A stretch of DNA of 64,000 bases, from assembly GCF_042431545.1 (NCBI RefSeq), contig NZ_JBHLYX010000016.1. The stretch is one strand, 5' to 3'. Made by a program: the position numbers and the translations under genes. Positions 1 through 8,725 of the stretch are shown piece after piece. A model generated the notes under the pieces. The model had not been told where the DNA came from, did no database searches, and saw only the letters and a program-made list of their open reading frames with translations. Origin of the DNA: Pseudoalteromonas xiamenensis (GTDB taxonomy: Bacteria; Pseudomonadota; Gammaproteobacteria; Enterobacterales; Alteromonadaceae). Every line of letters starts with the position of its first letter. Position 1 is the stretch's first letter.

Positions 1-252
1 CGCCGTAGCACCTGCTGCACTGTCAGTTACGTAGGTATGATCATCTGGATAGGTGTGCGCCATACCCTTTAGCATTGAATCAAAAACAGTAGGGTCAACC
101 ACTTTCGTTTCAGGGTTGTCCATGTAATAGCGGTACGCAGTCGTGTAAGCAGGTCCCATGCCGTCACCGATCATGTAGATGATGTTTTTCGGTGCCGCGA
201 TTGTCACAAATGGCAGCAATAGAGCCGTACATAAGGTTGTTTTAATTTTCAT
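1..252 (-). CDS. Alkaline phosphatase, N-terminal part (runs off left edge)
   Basis: Only the first 84 codons are in the window; the start is the ATG at 252 on the minus strand. The protein begins with a basic and hydrophobic signal peptide of about 19 residues ending in AA. The family's first metal-binding block follows (NIIYMIGDGMGP, residues 23–34). Near the edge is TDSAAGATA (76–84), where the Ser after Asp is the phosphorylated nucleophile of the PhoA-type alkaline phosphatase superfamily. It is therefore an exported phosphomonoesterase, periplasmic or secreted. The downstream part is not visible, so completeness and subtype cannot be judged. I see no convincing Pho box in the 79-bp gap to the divergent hydrolase gene. 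Confidence 0.85.
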   Translation of the reverse strand, partial: MKIKTTLCTALLLPFVTIAAPKNIIYMIGDGMGPAYTTAYRYYMDNPETKVVDPTVFDSMLKGMAHTYPDDHTYVTDSAAGATA

Positions 253-331
253 GATTAAATCCCAAAGAGTATCCCGTGTAGATGAAACTGTGCGATGATA
301 AATAAAGAGCTCTTAGTTTACACTTATAATT

Positions 332-1216
332 ATGAAAATAGAGACAAAGCGACAAATATTTCAGTTTAAACAAGATGGTATTGCTGGCGTCGAATGGGGT
401 AATCTCGAATCAGGTGCTGAAACGGTTTTGTTCCTTCATGGTTGGTTAGACAATCTAAATAGTTATTTCCCATTGTTAAGTTGTGAGCAATTTGACCCCA
501 AACTACGTTGTATCGCGATAGATTTCCCTGGGCACGGCCTTTCCGATTGGCGCTCGCACGATGCGCAATATTATTTTGTGGACTATGTCGCGGATATCGT
601 AAATTTTCTGGATAACAAAAACATTGAGCGTTGTCATTTTGTTGGACACTCGATGGGCGCCTTAGTCGCAAACGTGGTTGCGAGTTGTTTTCCCCAAAAA
701 GTAATTTCATTAAGTTTGATAGATGGGATGGGGATCCTCTTTTCAAATGAAAATACAGCTAAATCTCAACTAACCCGTTCAATCGAACAGCGCCAAACGA
801 TAAAAAGAAGAAAGCCGAAACGGTTTAAGTCAAAAGAAGACATCATACAAGCGCGTAAGTTAGTGAGCGATTTGAGTGAATCACTAATCCGAATTTTAAT
901 GGAACGGTCAATCACTGAAACGGATGGTGGATGGACACTGACTTCCGACCCGAAATTAAAAGTTGCCTCTCCATTTCGCTATTCTAAGCAACAAGCCCTA
1001 TCTTTATTAAGCGGTATAGAAGCATCAACACTTGTTGTGTTTGGTTCTAAAGGGCTTGAAGACATGAAACAGCAAGTAGACGTGTTTAAGGCGTGCTACA
1101 AAACAATTAACACCGTGTTTATAGAAGGTGGGCATCATTGCCATATGGAATCACCTAGCCTAACTTTTAAGCACATTTCGGCGCATATTAATGCAAATAA
1201 CCGAAGTGAATTGTAA
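332..1216 (+). CDS. Alpha/beta-fold hydrolase
   Basis: A 294-residue cytoplasmic alpha/beta hydrolase. The oxyanion-hole segment HGWLDN lies near residue 36. The nucleophile elbow GHSMGA lies near residue 105, with Ser as nucleophile. The catalytic His is probably in the C-terminal GGHHCHME segment near residue 267. There is no signal peptide. Length and motif order fit the general esterase/epoxide-hydrolase-like group, but the substrate cannot be read from sequence. It precedes fadD by 113 bp on the same strand, so a link to lipid or ester metabolism is possible but only inferred. The ATG at 332 is the first reasonable start; the Shine-Dalgarno sequence before it is weak. Confidence 0.85.
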   Translation: MKIETKRQIFQFKQDGIAGVEWGNLESGAETVLFLHGWLDNLNSYFPLLSCEQFDPKLRCIAIDFPGHGLSDWRSHDAQYYFVDYVADIVNFLDNKNIERCHFVGHSMGALVANVVASCFPQKVISLSLIDGMGILFSNENTAKSQLTRSIEQRQTIKRRKPKRFKSKEDIIQARKLVSDLSESLIRILMERSITETDGGWTLTSDPKLKVASPFRYSKQQALSLLSGIEASTLVVFGSKGLEDMKQQVDVFKACYKTINTVFIEGGHHCHMESPSLTFKHISAHINANNRSEL

Positions 1217-1329
1217 CTTTGCCGTAAATGTGGGAATATCTCGCGATTAGAGTAAATGCTCGATTGTGTAACTGCCTTAGATAGATTAAGGTTTATTCAA
1301 CATAAAAATAACGAGAACAGGAGCTAAGA

Positions 1330-2988
1330 GTGGAAAAAATCTGGCTAAAGCGCTACCCAGAAGGTATGCCTGAGACTATCGATCCAGAGCATTACAACTC
1401 GCTGCTTGAATTATTCGAAAAGAGTTTTGCAGAATTTGCTGATTTACCAGCTTATACCAACATGGATAAAACGCTTACATACCGTGAGCTAGACAAAGAA
1501 ACCAAAGCGGTTGCAAGCTACGTTCAAAATGAATTAAAACTTGGCAAAGGCGATAAAATCGCTGTGATGATGCCTAACTTGCTACAGACACCGGTCACTA
1601 TTTTAGGCGTGTTACGCGCAGGATGTACGGTGGTAAACGTAAACCCACTTTACACGGTTCGCGAACTAGAACATCAACTTAATGATTCAGAGTCTAAAGC
1701 CATTTTTATTCTCGCGAATTTTGCTGATACATTGCAAAAGGCGCTACCTAAAACCGCGGTAAAGCATATCATCGTGACTCAAATTGGTGATATGTTGGGT
1801 GGCATTAAAAAGCACCTTGTTAACTTTGTCGTAAAACGAATCAAAAAAATGGTGCCGGATTATTCGCTACCTAATGCCATTCCATTTGCTAAAGTAGTGA
1901 ACTTCGATGGTTCGAAGTACAAAAAGCCTGAAGTTACGTTAAAAGATTTAGCGTTTTTGCAGTACACAGGTGGTACAACGGGCGTCTCTAAAGGTGCGAT
2001 GTTAACGCACGGCAACATGGTAGCGAATTTAGAACAAGTATCAGGTTGTTTAGACAAAGTACTTGATAACGGAAAGGAAATCGTCATTACAGCGCTTCCG
2101 CTCTATCATATTTTCGCACTAACGGCTAACTGCTTAACCTTTATGAAGTATGGTGGTCACAACATTTTGATCACCAACCCGCGCGATATGCCTGGTTTCG
2201 TGAAGGAACTACAGAAATACCGTTTTACGGCGATCACAGGGGTAAACACGCTGTTCAACGGCCTTTTAAATACGCCAGGATTTGCGGAGCTTGATTTTTC
2301 AACGTTGAAGATGTCGTTAGGCGGTGGTATGGCCGTACAGCGACCAGTTGCAGAAAAATGGCAGAACACCACCAAGACAAAATTGATGGAAGGCTACGGC
2401 CTGACCGAATGTGCGCCACTGGTAACAATTTGTCCTTATGACTTAGATGGATATAACGGTTCAATTGGTCTGCCTGCTCCAAGTACAGAACTTAAAATCA
2501 TGCTTGATAACGGTGAAGAAGCGCCAAAAGGCGAGTCCGGCGAGCTTTGGGTTAAAGGACCACAAGTGATGGCGGGATATTACAACCGTCCAGATGCTAC
2601 GGCAGACTGTCTTCGTGATGGTTGGTTTGCAACTGGGGATATCGCGACTTACGACGACGAAGGATTTTTCTATATTGTTGACCGTAAAAAAGACATGATC
2701 ATTGTGTCTGGATTTAACGTGTTCCCAAATGAAATTGAAGAAGTCGTAGCGATGCACGATGGCGTGCTTGAAGTGGCTGCTGTTGGTGTACCTCACGAAG
2801 TGAGTGGCGAGCAGGTTAAAGTATTTATAGTAAAAAAAGACCCATCGCTTACAGAAAAAGATATAATAAACCATTGTCGAGCGAACTTAACAAATTATAA
2901 AGTACCAAAATTTGTTGAGTTTAAGGATGAATTGCCAAAAACAAACGTTGGTAAAATTCTTCGAAGAGCTTTAAAAGAAAAAGCATAA
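1330..2988 (+). CDS. fadD: Long-chain fatty acid–CoA ligase FadD
   Basis: A 552-residue acyl-CoA synthetase that activates fatty acids to acyl-CoA with ATP, the entry step of beta-oxidation, at the inner face of the membrane. The P-loop YTGGTTGVSKGA is near residue 213. The family signature DGWFATGD followed by DRKKDMI is near residues 430–455. The C-terminal catalytic Lys region ends in NVGKILRR. Length and motifs match FadD rather than a short-chain ligase. Translation starts at GTG 1330, with AGGAGC 7 bases upstream. The order fadD–rnd–minEDC is the same as in enteric bacteria, which supports the symbol. A terminator follows immediately. Confidence 0.93.
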   Translation: MEKIWLKRYPEGMPETIDPEHYNSLLELFEKSFAEFADLPAYTNMDKTLTYRELDKETKAVASYVQNELKLGKGDKIAVMMPNLLQTPVTILGVLRAGCTVVNVNPLYTVRELEHQLNDSESKAIFILANFADTLQKALPKTAVKHIIVTQIGDMLGGIKKHLVNFVVKRIKKMVPDYSLPNAIPFAKVVNFDGSKYKKPEVTLKDLAFLQYTGGTTGVSKGAMLTHGNMVANLEQVSGCLDKVLDNGKEIVITALPLYHIFALTANCLTFMKYGGHNILITNPRDMPGFVKELQKYRFTAITGVNTLFNGLLNTPGFAELDFSTLKMSLGGGMAVQRPVAEKWQNTTKTKLMEGYGLTECAPLVTICPYDLDGYNGSIGLPAPSTELKIMLDNGEEAPKGESGELWVKGPQVMAGYYNRPDATADCLRDGWFATGDIATYDDEGFFYIVDRKKDMIIVSGFNVFPNEIEEVVAMHDGVLEVAAVGVPHEVSGEQVKVFIVKKDPSLTEKDIINHCRANLTNYKVPKFVEFKDELPKTNVGKILRRALKEKA

Positions 2989-3017
2989 AAGAGACCGGCG
3001 AAAGCCGGTTTCTTTTT
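2989..3017 (+). terminator. Rho-independent terminator after fadD
   Basis: The stem ACCGGC/GCCGGT (2994–2999 and 3004–3009) has a GAAA tetraloop and is followed by a T-rich tract. It begins right after the fadD stop codon. Confidence 0.85.
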
Positions 3018-3037
3018 GGTTTAATGAGGGACACCCA

Positions 3038-4168
3038 GTGCAGTATCAATTTATCAACTCTCAAACTGAGCTAGATAGTTTCGTCAGTAAAATTCGTTCT
3101 TCCGCTATTATTGCGATAGACACAGAATTTATGCGCCGTAAAACGCTATACCCAGAAATTGCGTTAATCCAAGTGTATGATGGAAACAGTTTGGGCGTTA
3201 TTGATCCCCTTGCACCTTTAGAGTTCGAAGGTTTATTCGACATATTACAAGATACTTCGGTGATGAAAGTAATTCATTCGCCTTCAGAGGATATTGAAGT
3301 ATTTCAAAAGTTTGCAGGCTTTGTACCCGCGCCATTGTTCGATACTCAATTCGCTCTGTTGCTACTCGGTCATGGTAACTGTGTTGGCTTTGCAAATATG
3401 GTGAAGTCGCTTCTAGAGCTCGAAATTGATAAAAGTGAAAGCCGTACTAACTGGTTACAACGTCCTCTGACTCAAGAACAGCTAGATTATGCAGCAAGCG
3501 ACGTTTATTACTTGCTTCCTTGTTTTGAACTCCTCAAACCGCAAATCGATGCGCGAAATTGGAATGAAATTGTCGTCGAAGAAAGTGCGTTAGTGGCAAG
3601 GAAGCGTTCAGAACGTTTGCCGGACGACGAATTGTTTACTGATATAAAAAACGCTTGGCAACTCAAACCACGAGATTTAGCGGTATTAAAAGTACTTTCT
3701 AAATGGCGTCAAAATAAGGCCGAGTTGAAAAATCTAGCGTTGAGTCATGTCCTGAAAGAACACAATATGGTTGAAATAGCCAAACGACGACCGACTAGTT
3801 CAACGTCGCTTCGAAATATTCCCGGTGTCGAGCCGATGGAAGTAAATCGTTATGGTAAAGAAATCCTTGCGTGCGTAGAGCAGGGGAAGCAAATCCCTGA
3901 ATCTGAATGCCCAGAGCGTTTAAAGCGGTTGGTCGATTTTCCAGAATATAAAAAAGCCTTTAAACAAATTAAACACGTCTTAGTTGAAGTCGCCCAAAAG
4001 CACGACATACCATTTGAAGTCCTTGCATCTAAAAAGCAAATTAACCAAATCATCAGTTGGAAGTGGAAAAAATCAGATGAGTTGAAAGAAGGGTTGTTGC
4101 AGCCAGACCTTTTTCAAGCTTGGAGAACGGACTACATTGGCAATAAATTAGACGAATGGAAAAGCTAA
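3038..4168 (+). CDS. rnd: Ribonuclease D
   Basis: A 376-residue 3'–5' exoribonuclease that trims tRNA precursors and other structured RNAs; E. coli Rnd is 375 residues. Exo motif I is IDTEFMR (about 27–33). Later acidic motifs include the Asp in HSPSEDIEVF and the YAASDVYYL Exo III motif near residue 155. They form the DEDD catalytic set. The C-terminal half carries the HRDC region. The start is GTG 3038, preceded by a GAGGGA ribosome-binding sequence. It lies between fadD and the convergent outer-membrane gene. Confidence 0.93.
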   Translation: MQYQFINSQTELDSFVSKIRSSAIIAIDTEFMRRKTLYPEIALIQVYDGNSLGVIDPLAPLEFEGLFDILQDTSVMKVIHSPSEDIEVFQKFAGFVPAPLFDTQFALLLLGHGNCVGFANMVKSLLELEIDKSESRTNWLQRPLTQEQLDYAASDVYYLLPCFELLKPQIDARNWNEIVVEESALVARKRSERLPDDELFTDIKNAWQLKPRDLAVLKVLSKWRQNKAELKNLALSHVLKEHNMVEIAKRRPTSSTSLRNIPGVEPMEVNRYGKEILACVEQGKQIPESECPERLKRLVDFPEYKKAFKQIKHVLVEVAQKHDIPFEVLASKKQINQIISWKWKKSDELKEGLLQPDLFQAWRTDYIGNKLDEWKS

Positions 4169-4215
4169 TCTGTTTTATGTGAGTGAAGCGCTCATATCAC
4201 AAAATAAACGTCCGT

Positions 4216-4238
4216 AAACGAGGCTAAAGGTCTCGTTT
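4216..4238 (+). terminator. Possible hairpin terminator between convergent genes
   Basis: Inverted repeat AAACGAG/CTCGTTT with a 9-base loop. It sits between the rnd stop and the stop of the convergent barrel gene. The T-run is short on both strands, so this is moderate evidence. Confidence 0.5.
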
Positions 4239-4240
4239 TA

Positions 4241-5311
4241 CTACCAATAGTAATCGAGTGTTAAATACCAAGCGGCGAAATTCCCATCATTGATTTTCAT
4301 ATCACGGTCAAACCAAGCGTTTTGATTTAGATATTCTAAGTAGATCCACCCTCCACCGTAGTTGTATCTCACTCCGGGCGCATAGGCGATGGCCATTTTA
4401 TCTAAACCTCCGACCGTGTTTGATTTCGCTAAGGTTACATCGATTAGAAACGTCCATTTGTCGTATTGATAGGATAGTTCACTGTTGTATCGCTGGTTTC
4501 TTATGGACTCGGGTAGGCCTGTAAGGGAAAAATAAGCATCAGGCAGATGACGGACGCCTTTGATGTAACTTACTTTAAATGTAAATTCATCAAATGTGTA
4601 GTCGTAATAGAGTGTGTACGCGTGATGCTCGCCATCTTTTTCGTCGCGTCCAGTGATAGACTCTTGTAATTTTCCCTTCTGAACTGAAACTCCAATTTTC
4701 TCAGACGACTGAAGCGTCCATGTTAGGTCGCCGACCCACGTGTCCAGTTTATGGTAAGTTTTTCTACTGCCCCAGTGCCGATTGTCATCAGTACTATCTG
4801 TCGAGTCTTTGCGCCAATCGTCTCGTGGGTAAAAGGCCGCTGCCACATTGATACTATCGTACCGACCAACGTATTTTATACCGACATCCATTTGGTCACC
4901 ATAAGCCGCTAGAAACATGTCACCGGGCCAAAAATTTCCAGTTTTCCAACCAAACGGCAACTGACTTTTACCTAATATGAAAGTGTGCTGATCATTTTTG
5001 CTGTAACTTATCCAAGCCTTATGAAGAACATAGTTGGAGCCGGTTGTGTTGTTTTCAGTATCGCTAAAGCCGCCAGGACCAATCCGAAACTCAGCCGAGT
5101 AATTCCAAGGAGTTTGCTCTTCATGTTGTTTGTCTAAATAGATAACGAGCGCTTCATCACCAAAATGTGAGTCGTGCGTTTGTTGGTTGATATTGTAGTT
5201 AAACCAAAATCCGCCGGAAAAGGTAGTTTCACTATGAGATGTAAATGACGCGAGCGAGCAAAGTAGTAGACAGGTATAGTTACATCGCTGAGTTAAGTAC
5301 ATGCCTTTCAT
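4241..5311 (-). CDS. Outer-membrane beta-barrel (porin-like) protein
   Basis: A 356-residue exported protein. A signal peptide (hydrophobic LLLCSLASF, cleavage probably near SHS-ET) is followed by alternating amphipathic segments rich in Trp, Tyr and Gly, such as GGFWFNYN, AWISYSK and WTFLIDV. It ends in YLTLDYYW, an aromatic terminus typical of barrels inserted by BAM. It resembles uncharacterised porin-like proteins; no substrate can be assigned. The start may be ATG 5311 or the ATG three codons later. It is transcribed toward rnd and stands alone. Confidence 0.7.
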   Translation of the reverse strand: MKGMYLTQRCNYTCLLLCSLASFTSHSETTFSGGFWFNYNINQQTHDSHFGDEALVIYLDKQHEEQTPWNYSAEFRIGPGGFSDTENNTTGSNYVLHKAWISYSKNDQHTFILGKSQLPFGWKTGNFWPGDMFLAAYGDQMDVGIKYVGRYDSINVAAAFYPRDDWRKDSTDSTDDNRHWGSRKTYHKLDTWVGDLTWTLQSSEKIGVSVQKGKLQESITGRDEKDGEHHAYTLYYDYTFDEFTFKVSYIKGVRHLPDAYFSLTGLPESIRNQRYNSELSYQYDKWTFLIDVTLAKSNTVGGLDKMAIAYAPGVRYNYGGGWIYLEYLNQNAWFDRDMKINDGNFAAWYLTLDYYW

Positions 5312-5402
5312 CTACAATTCTAATTTGTTCTGCTAATAACAATAGAATAGATTTCCAATATTTGAAGGCTTGAATTTGTAAACGATGGGCAGAGCAAAAG
5401 AA

Positions 5403-5423
5403 AAAGGCGCAGAATGCGCCTTT
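5403..5423 (-). terminator. Terminator of the min operon
   Basis: A perfect stem AAAGGCGCA/TGCGCCTTT with a 3-base loop. On the minus strand a T-rich tract follows it. It lies two bases beyond the minE stop. Confidence 0.85.
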
Positions 5424-5425
5424 AA

Positions 5426-5692
5426 TTATTTGTGTTTATCGTCGTCTGGCAAGGTAATGTTTAGTTCTAAAACAGCTAAATCATCTTCTGTTTGCTCAAA
5501 CTGAACGTTAATGGCATCGCTATCAACGTGCACGTACTTTCTGATTACCTCAAGAATGTCCATTTTTAGTTGAGGTAAGTAATCTGGCGTGCCTCTTTTC
5601 GAACGCTCGTGCGCAACAATGATTTGCAAACGTTCTTTTGCTAAAGAAGCCGTGTTTTTCTTTTGTGATCGAAAGTAATCTAATAACGACAC
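5426..5692 (-). CDS. minE: Cell division topological specificity factor MinE
   Basis: An 88-residue MinE. It binds MinD, stimulates its ATPase and drives the pole-to-pole oscillation that keeps MinC off midcell. The N-terminal SLLDYF membrane/MinD-binding segment and the following KKNTASLAKERLQIIVAHER anti-MinCD helix are typical. I place the start at GTG 5692, not the ATG 12 bases upstream. The upstream ATG would overlap minD, whereas the GTG has GGAGGG ideally spaced inside the last minD codons and gives the standard N-terminus. It is the last gene of minCDE. Confidence 0.95.
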   Translation of the reverse strand: MSLLDYFRSQKKNTASLAKERLQIIVAHERSKRGTPDYLPQLKMDILEVIRKYVHVDSDAINVQFEQTEDDLAVLELNITLPDDDKHK

Positions 5693-5693
5693 A

Positions 5694-6503
5694 TTACCCT
5701 CCAAAAATCCGTTTCAATAGGCCTTTTTTCTCAACTGACAAAAATCTAAAATCGATTTGTTCGCCAACTAAGCGACTCACTGTGTCTAGGTATGCTTGGC
5801 CCGCATCCGATTCGCTATCAAGAATGACTGGCTGACCTGAGTTAGATGCGTTCAGAACTGCTTTCGATTCTGGAATAACACCAAGTAAGTCGATTGCTAA
5901 AATTTCTTGAACGTCGTCTACCGAAAGCATCTCACCACGTTCAACGCGTTCAGGGTTGTAACGCGTTAAAAGTAAATGTTCTTTTACTGGTTCTAAACCT
6001 TCTTCAGCACGTTTTGACTTACTTTGTAAAATGCCAAGAATTCGGTCTGAGTCGCGTACAGAAGAAACTTCAGGGTTCGTGGTTACGACCGCTTCGTCCG
6101 CAAAGTACAGTGCCATTAGTGCACCAGCCTCGATACCAGCAGGTGAATCACATACGATGAAATCGAATTCTTGTTTTAGTTCATTCAGTACGCGTTCTAC
6201 ACCTTCTTTAGTTAAAGCATCTTTGTCACGCGTTTGTGACGCAGGCAAAATGAAAAGCTTGTCTACGCGTTTATCTTTAATAAGCGCTTGCTTTAAATTT
6301 GCTTCACCATTAATTACGTTAACGAAGTCATAGACGACGCGACGTTCGCATCCCATGATTAAGTCTAGATTACGAAGGCCAATATCAAAGTCAACGATTG
6401 CTGTTTTGTATCCTTTTAGCGCAAGACCTGTACCAATGGCCGCGCTAGATGTTGTTTTACCAACACCACCTTTACCTGAAGTAACGACAATTATTTTTGC
6501 CAT
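5694..6503 (-). CDS. minD: Septum site-determining ATPase MinD
   Basis: A 269-residue ParA-family ATPase, membrane-bound in the ATP form, that recruits MinC to block FtsZ assembly away from midcell. The deviant Walker A GKGGVGKTT is at residues 10–18, switch I and Walker B elements (VDFDIGLRNLD, VCDSPAG) follow. The C-terminal amphipathic membrane-targeting helix is KKGLLKRIFGG. It starts five bases after the minC stop, and its final codons carry the minE ribosome-binding site. Confidence 0.97.
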   Translation of the reverse strand: MAKIIVVTSGKGGVGKTTSSAAIGTGLALKGYKTAIVDFDIGLRNLDLIMGCERRVVYDFVNVINGEANLKQALIKDKRVDKLFILPASQTRDKDALTKEGVERVLNELKQEFDFIVCDSPAGIEAGALMALYFADEAVVTTNPEVSSVRDSDRILGILQSKSKRAEEGLEPVKEHLLLTRYNPERVERGEMLSVDDVQEILAIDLLGVIPESKAVLNASNSGQPVILDSESDAGQAYLDTVSRLVGEQIDFRFLSVEKKGLLKRIFGG

Positions 6504-6508
6504 ATGAT

Positions 6509-7210
6509 TTATCCTTTGACCAAAGCTTGAATTTCTAAAGATTCATTTTTCTGTTGTATTTGTGCAGGCTTGCCCCAAAACTCACCTTGTAACGAGTCAC
6601 TTATCCAGTAACTGCCATTTATTGAGACTAATTCTGCCTCAAGTTTTTGACAGAAAATACTGGCTTGTTCGTTACCTTTTGCGCCAGCAATCGCTCTACC
6701 ACGTAGCGCGCCATAAATGTGTACGTTTCCATCTGCAATGACTTCTGCTCCGTGACTTACCGCACCGAGTACGATTAAATCGCGGTCTTTAGCATACACT
6801 TGCTGACCTGAACGAACGGTGCCATTTATGATTTGGGCGGGGAGATAAACGGTTTTTTCTACTACTTCTTGAGCCTGAGTGGTTTGTACCGCAGGTTTTG
6901 AATCTTGTGAATAATTTAACACTGACAACCCAATTTCTTTAGCTTGGGCGTGTTGGATATCGCTTCCATTGCATACACCAACGGGGTTTAACTTTAAGTT
7001 GATGAGTGTTTGGCGGAGCGTCTTAAGATCAATGTCGATTTCTTGTAGATGCGAAAGATTTACAACAATTGGCGCACCTTGAAAAAATTTAGGTGCCTGA
7101 GAAATTTTGTTGTCTAATTCATTAGCGAGCTGTTCTGGGTCAAACTTATAAAGATGTAACACCGACAGCGTGAAAAGGTTTCCTTTTAACTCAAAAATTT
7201 GTTCTGACAT
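6509..7210 (-). CDS. minC: Septum site-determining protein MinC
   Basis: A 233-residue FtsZ assembly inhibitor. The N-terminal MinC_N domain covers about 1–105. The C-terminal right-handed beta-helix covers about 120–225 and includes GTVRSGQQVYAKDRDL, VIADGNVHIYG and the RGRA turn that binds MinD. A Gln/Val-rich linker separates them. It is the first gene of minCDE and is divergent from ycgL. Start ATG 7210. Confidence 0.95.
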   Translation of the reverse strand: MSEQIFELKGNLFTLSVLHLYKFDPEQLANELDNKISQAPKFFQGAPIVVNLSHLQEIDIDLKTLRQTLINLKLNPVGVCNGSDIQHAQAKEIGLSVLNYSQDSKPAVQTTQAQEVVEKTVYLPAQIINGTVRSGQQVYAKDRDLIVLGAVSHGAEVIADGNVHIYGALRGRAIAGAKGNEQASIFCQKLEAELVSINGSYWISDSLQGEFWGKPAQIQQKNESLEIQALVKG

Positions 7211-7302
7211 AAGCGCTCAATTACCTTTGCGACTCTTATTCTTGTGTAGTTAAATCTGTATTAGGTACATCTAGCTGAGCCGCAAAACTTTCCAAATACA
7301 AG

Positions 7303-7638
7303 TTGAGTCATGGTATAGTGATGCGCATCGTTAAGCAAGAATTTATGGGCGTTAGAATGCTTTCAGCAGTTTATAAGAGCAGTAAAAAGGCAGATACCTA
7401 TCTGTTTGTCGAAAAACGTGACGATTTTACAAAAGTACCAGAGCCACTTATGGTCACCTTTGGGCGTCCTATCTTTGTGATGTTGATTAATCTTGCAACA
7501 AAAGAGAAATTGGGTGTCGCAGACATCAATTCTGTTAAGGCCTCTTTAGAAGACAAAGGTTTTTATCTTCAGATCCCACCACCAGAGCAGAATTTACTTG
7601 ATGAACACAAAAAACAAAACGGAGTAGTTAGTGATTAA
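7303..7638 (+). CDS. ycgL: YcgL-family protein
   Basis: A small YcgL-domain protein of unknown biochemical function. The conserved core is MLSAVYKSSKKADTYLFVEK followed by the GRPIFVMLINL block, ending in the Pro-rich QIPPPEQN. The family core begins at ATG 7357. ATGs at 7303, 7321 and 7345 would add an N-terminal extension, and enteric YcgL has a similar short one. None has a strong Shine-Dalgarno sequence, so the start is uncertain. Proximity to minC matches the enteric arrangement. Its last codons overlap the next gene by 8 bases, implying co-translation. Confidence 0.88.
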   Translation: MSHGIVMRIVKQEFMGVRMLSAVYKSSKKADTYLFVEKRDDFTKVPEPLMVTFGRPIFVMLINLATKEKLGVADINSVKASLEDKGFYLQIPPPEQNLLDEHKKQNGVVSD

Positions 7639-8647
7639 AAAAATTAGTGCATTACTTGTTTCCATAGCACTGTCCGGCAATGTTTTAGCTAAAACAGAAG
7701 AAGAGTTTTCTCAATATGTTGAGCAACTTAAAGTTGAAGCGACAGAAAAAGGCTATTCACAATCGTTAATTGATACCGCGTTTGCAACCGTTAAATTTAA
7801 GAAGAAGGTCATTGCTCAAGATAAGAGTCAGCCTGAGGTCGTTGAAACGCTGGAAACGTACCTGCCAAAACGCGTACCACAGTGGAAAGTTGACAAGGCT
7901 CGCGAGCTTTACAAAGAGAACAAGACTCTGCTTGAAAAAATTGCTAAAGAATATGGTGTTCAAGCACGCTTTATCGTGGCGCTCTGGGGACTTGAAAGTA
8001 ATTTTGGTCGAGTACAAGGCAGTTACCCAGTTATCAGTGCATTGGTTACATTGGCATTTGATGGGCGCCGTGAAGAAATGTATAAACGGCAATTGTGGGC
8101 AGCGTTGGACATCTTAAAAGATGGACATATCGACATTGACCATTTCAAAGGTTCGTGGGCAGGAGCGATGGGGCAAACCCAATTTATGCCAACATCGTTT
8201 AATTCCTATGCTGTGGACTACAATAAAGACGGCCGAAAAGACATTTGGACAACACGAGAGGACGCCTTTGCCTCAATTGCAAACTACTTAAGTCAAGTGG
8301 GTTGGAATGAAGATTTAACGTGGGGTCGCCAGGTTAAATTACCAGATAGCTTCCAAAAAGAATGGATTGTTCGTCGAGGCACGAAATCGCGTAAAGAGTG
8401 GCTAGAAGCATGGAGCAGCTCTGAGCGTTCGCTTCAAGAGTGGCAGCAACTAGGCGTTAAGCGCGCGGATGGGAGCGATTTGCCGAAGGTTGATTTAAAA
8501 GCCGCGTTGGTCATGCCTGATGATGAAAAAGGACGCATGTATCTCGCATATGACAACTACAAAGCACTTATGCATTGGAACCGATCATATTACTTTGCAA
8601 CGAGTGTCGGATATCTGTCGGACCGAATTGGTTACCCAAAAATCTAA
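7631..8647 (+). CDS. Lytic murein transglycosylase, MltB-type
   Basis: A 338-residue exported peptidoglycan lytic transglycosylase that cleaves MurNAc–GlcNAc bonds to give 1,6-anhydro ends. It has a signal peptide (about 1–20, ending VLA). The SLT_2/MltB catalytic domain includes ALWGLESNFGR near residue 117, where Glu is the catalytic acid. The family motifs GSWAGAMGQTQFMPTS near residue 175 and the DGRKDIW segment follow. There is no lipobox, so it is probably soluble periplasmic. Start GTG 7631 with GGAG upstream, overlapping the end of ycgL. A strong terminator follows. Confidence 0.92.
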   Translation: MIKKISALLVSIALSGNVLAKTEEEFSQYVEQLKVEATEKGYSQSLIDTAFATVKFKKKVIAQDKSQPEVVETLETYLPKRVPQWKVDKARELYKENKTLLEKIAKEYGVQARFIVALWGLESNFGRVQGSYPVISALVTLAFDGRREEMYKRQLWAALDILKDGHIDIDHFKGSWAGAMGQTQFMPTSFNSYAVDYNKDGRKDIWTTREDAFASIANYLSQVGWNEDLTWGRQVKLPDSFQKEWIVRRGTKSRKEWLEAWSSSERSLQEWQQLGVKRADGSDLPKVDLKAALVMPDDEKGRMYLAYDNYKALMHWNRSYYFATSVGYLSDRIGYPKI

Positions 8648-8656
8648 TTTAAATAT

Positions 8657-8689
8657 AAAAAAGGCAGCGTCCAACTCGCTGCCTTTTTT
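8657..8689 (+). terminator. Strong terminator after the transglycosylase gene
   Basis: A perfect 13-bp stem AAAAAAGGCAGCG/CGCTGCCTTTTTT with a 7-base loop. A-rich and T-rich flanks make it potentially bidirectional, so it could also serve the convergent regulator gene. Confidence 0.92.
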
Positions 8690-8725
8690 GGTTGGGCTAA
8701 TGCAAATGTGAAAATGGAAGACTCA

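Noticed and set aside
5894..6333. Open frames antisense to minD
   Set aside because: They arise from the codon pattern of minD, which is fully supported; no start signals or family likeness.
7631..8647. Lipoprotein status for the MltB-like transglycosylase
   Set aside because: The signal peptide ends in VLAKT with no cysteine, so there is no lipobox; probably soluble periplasmic.
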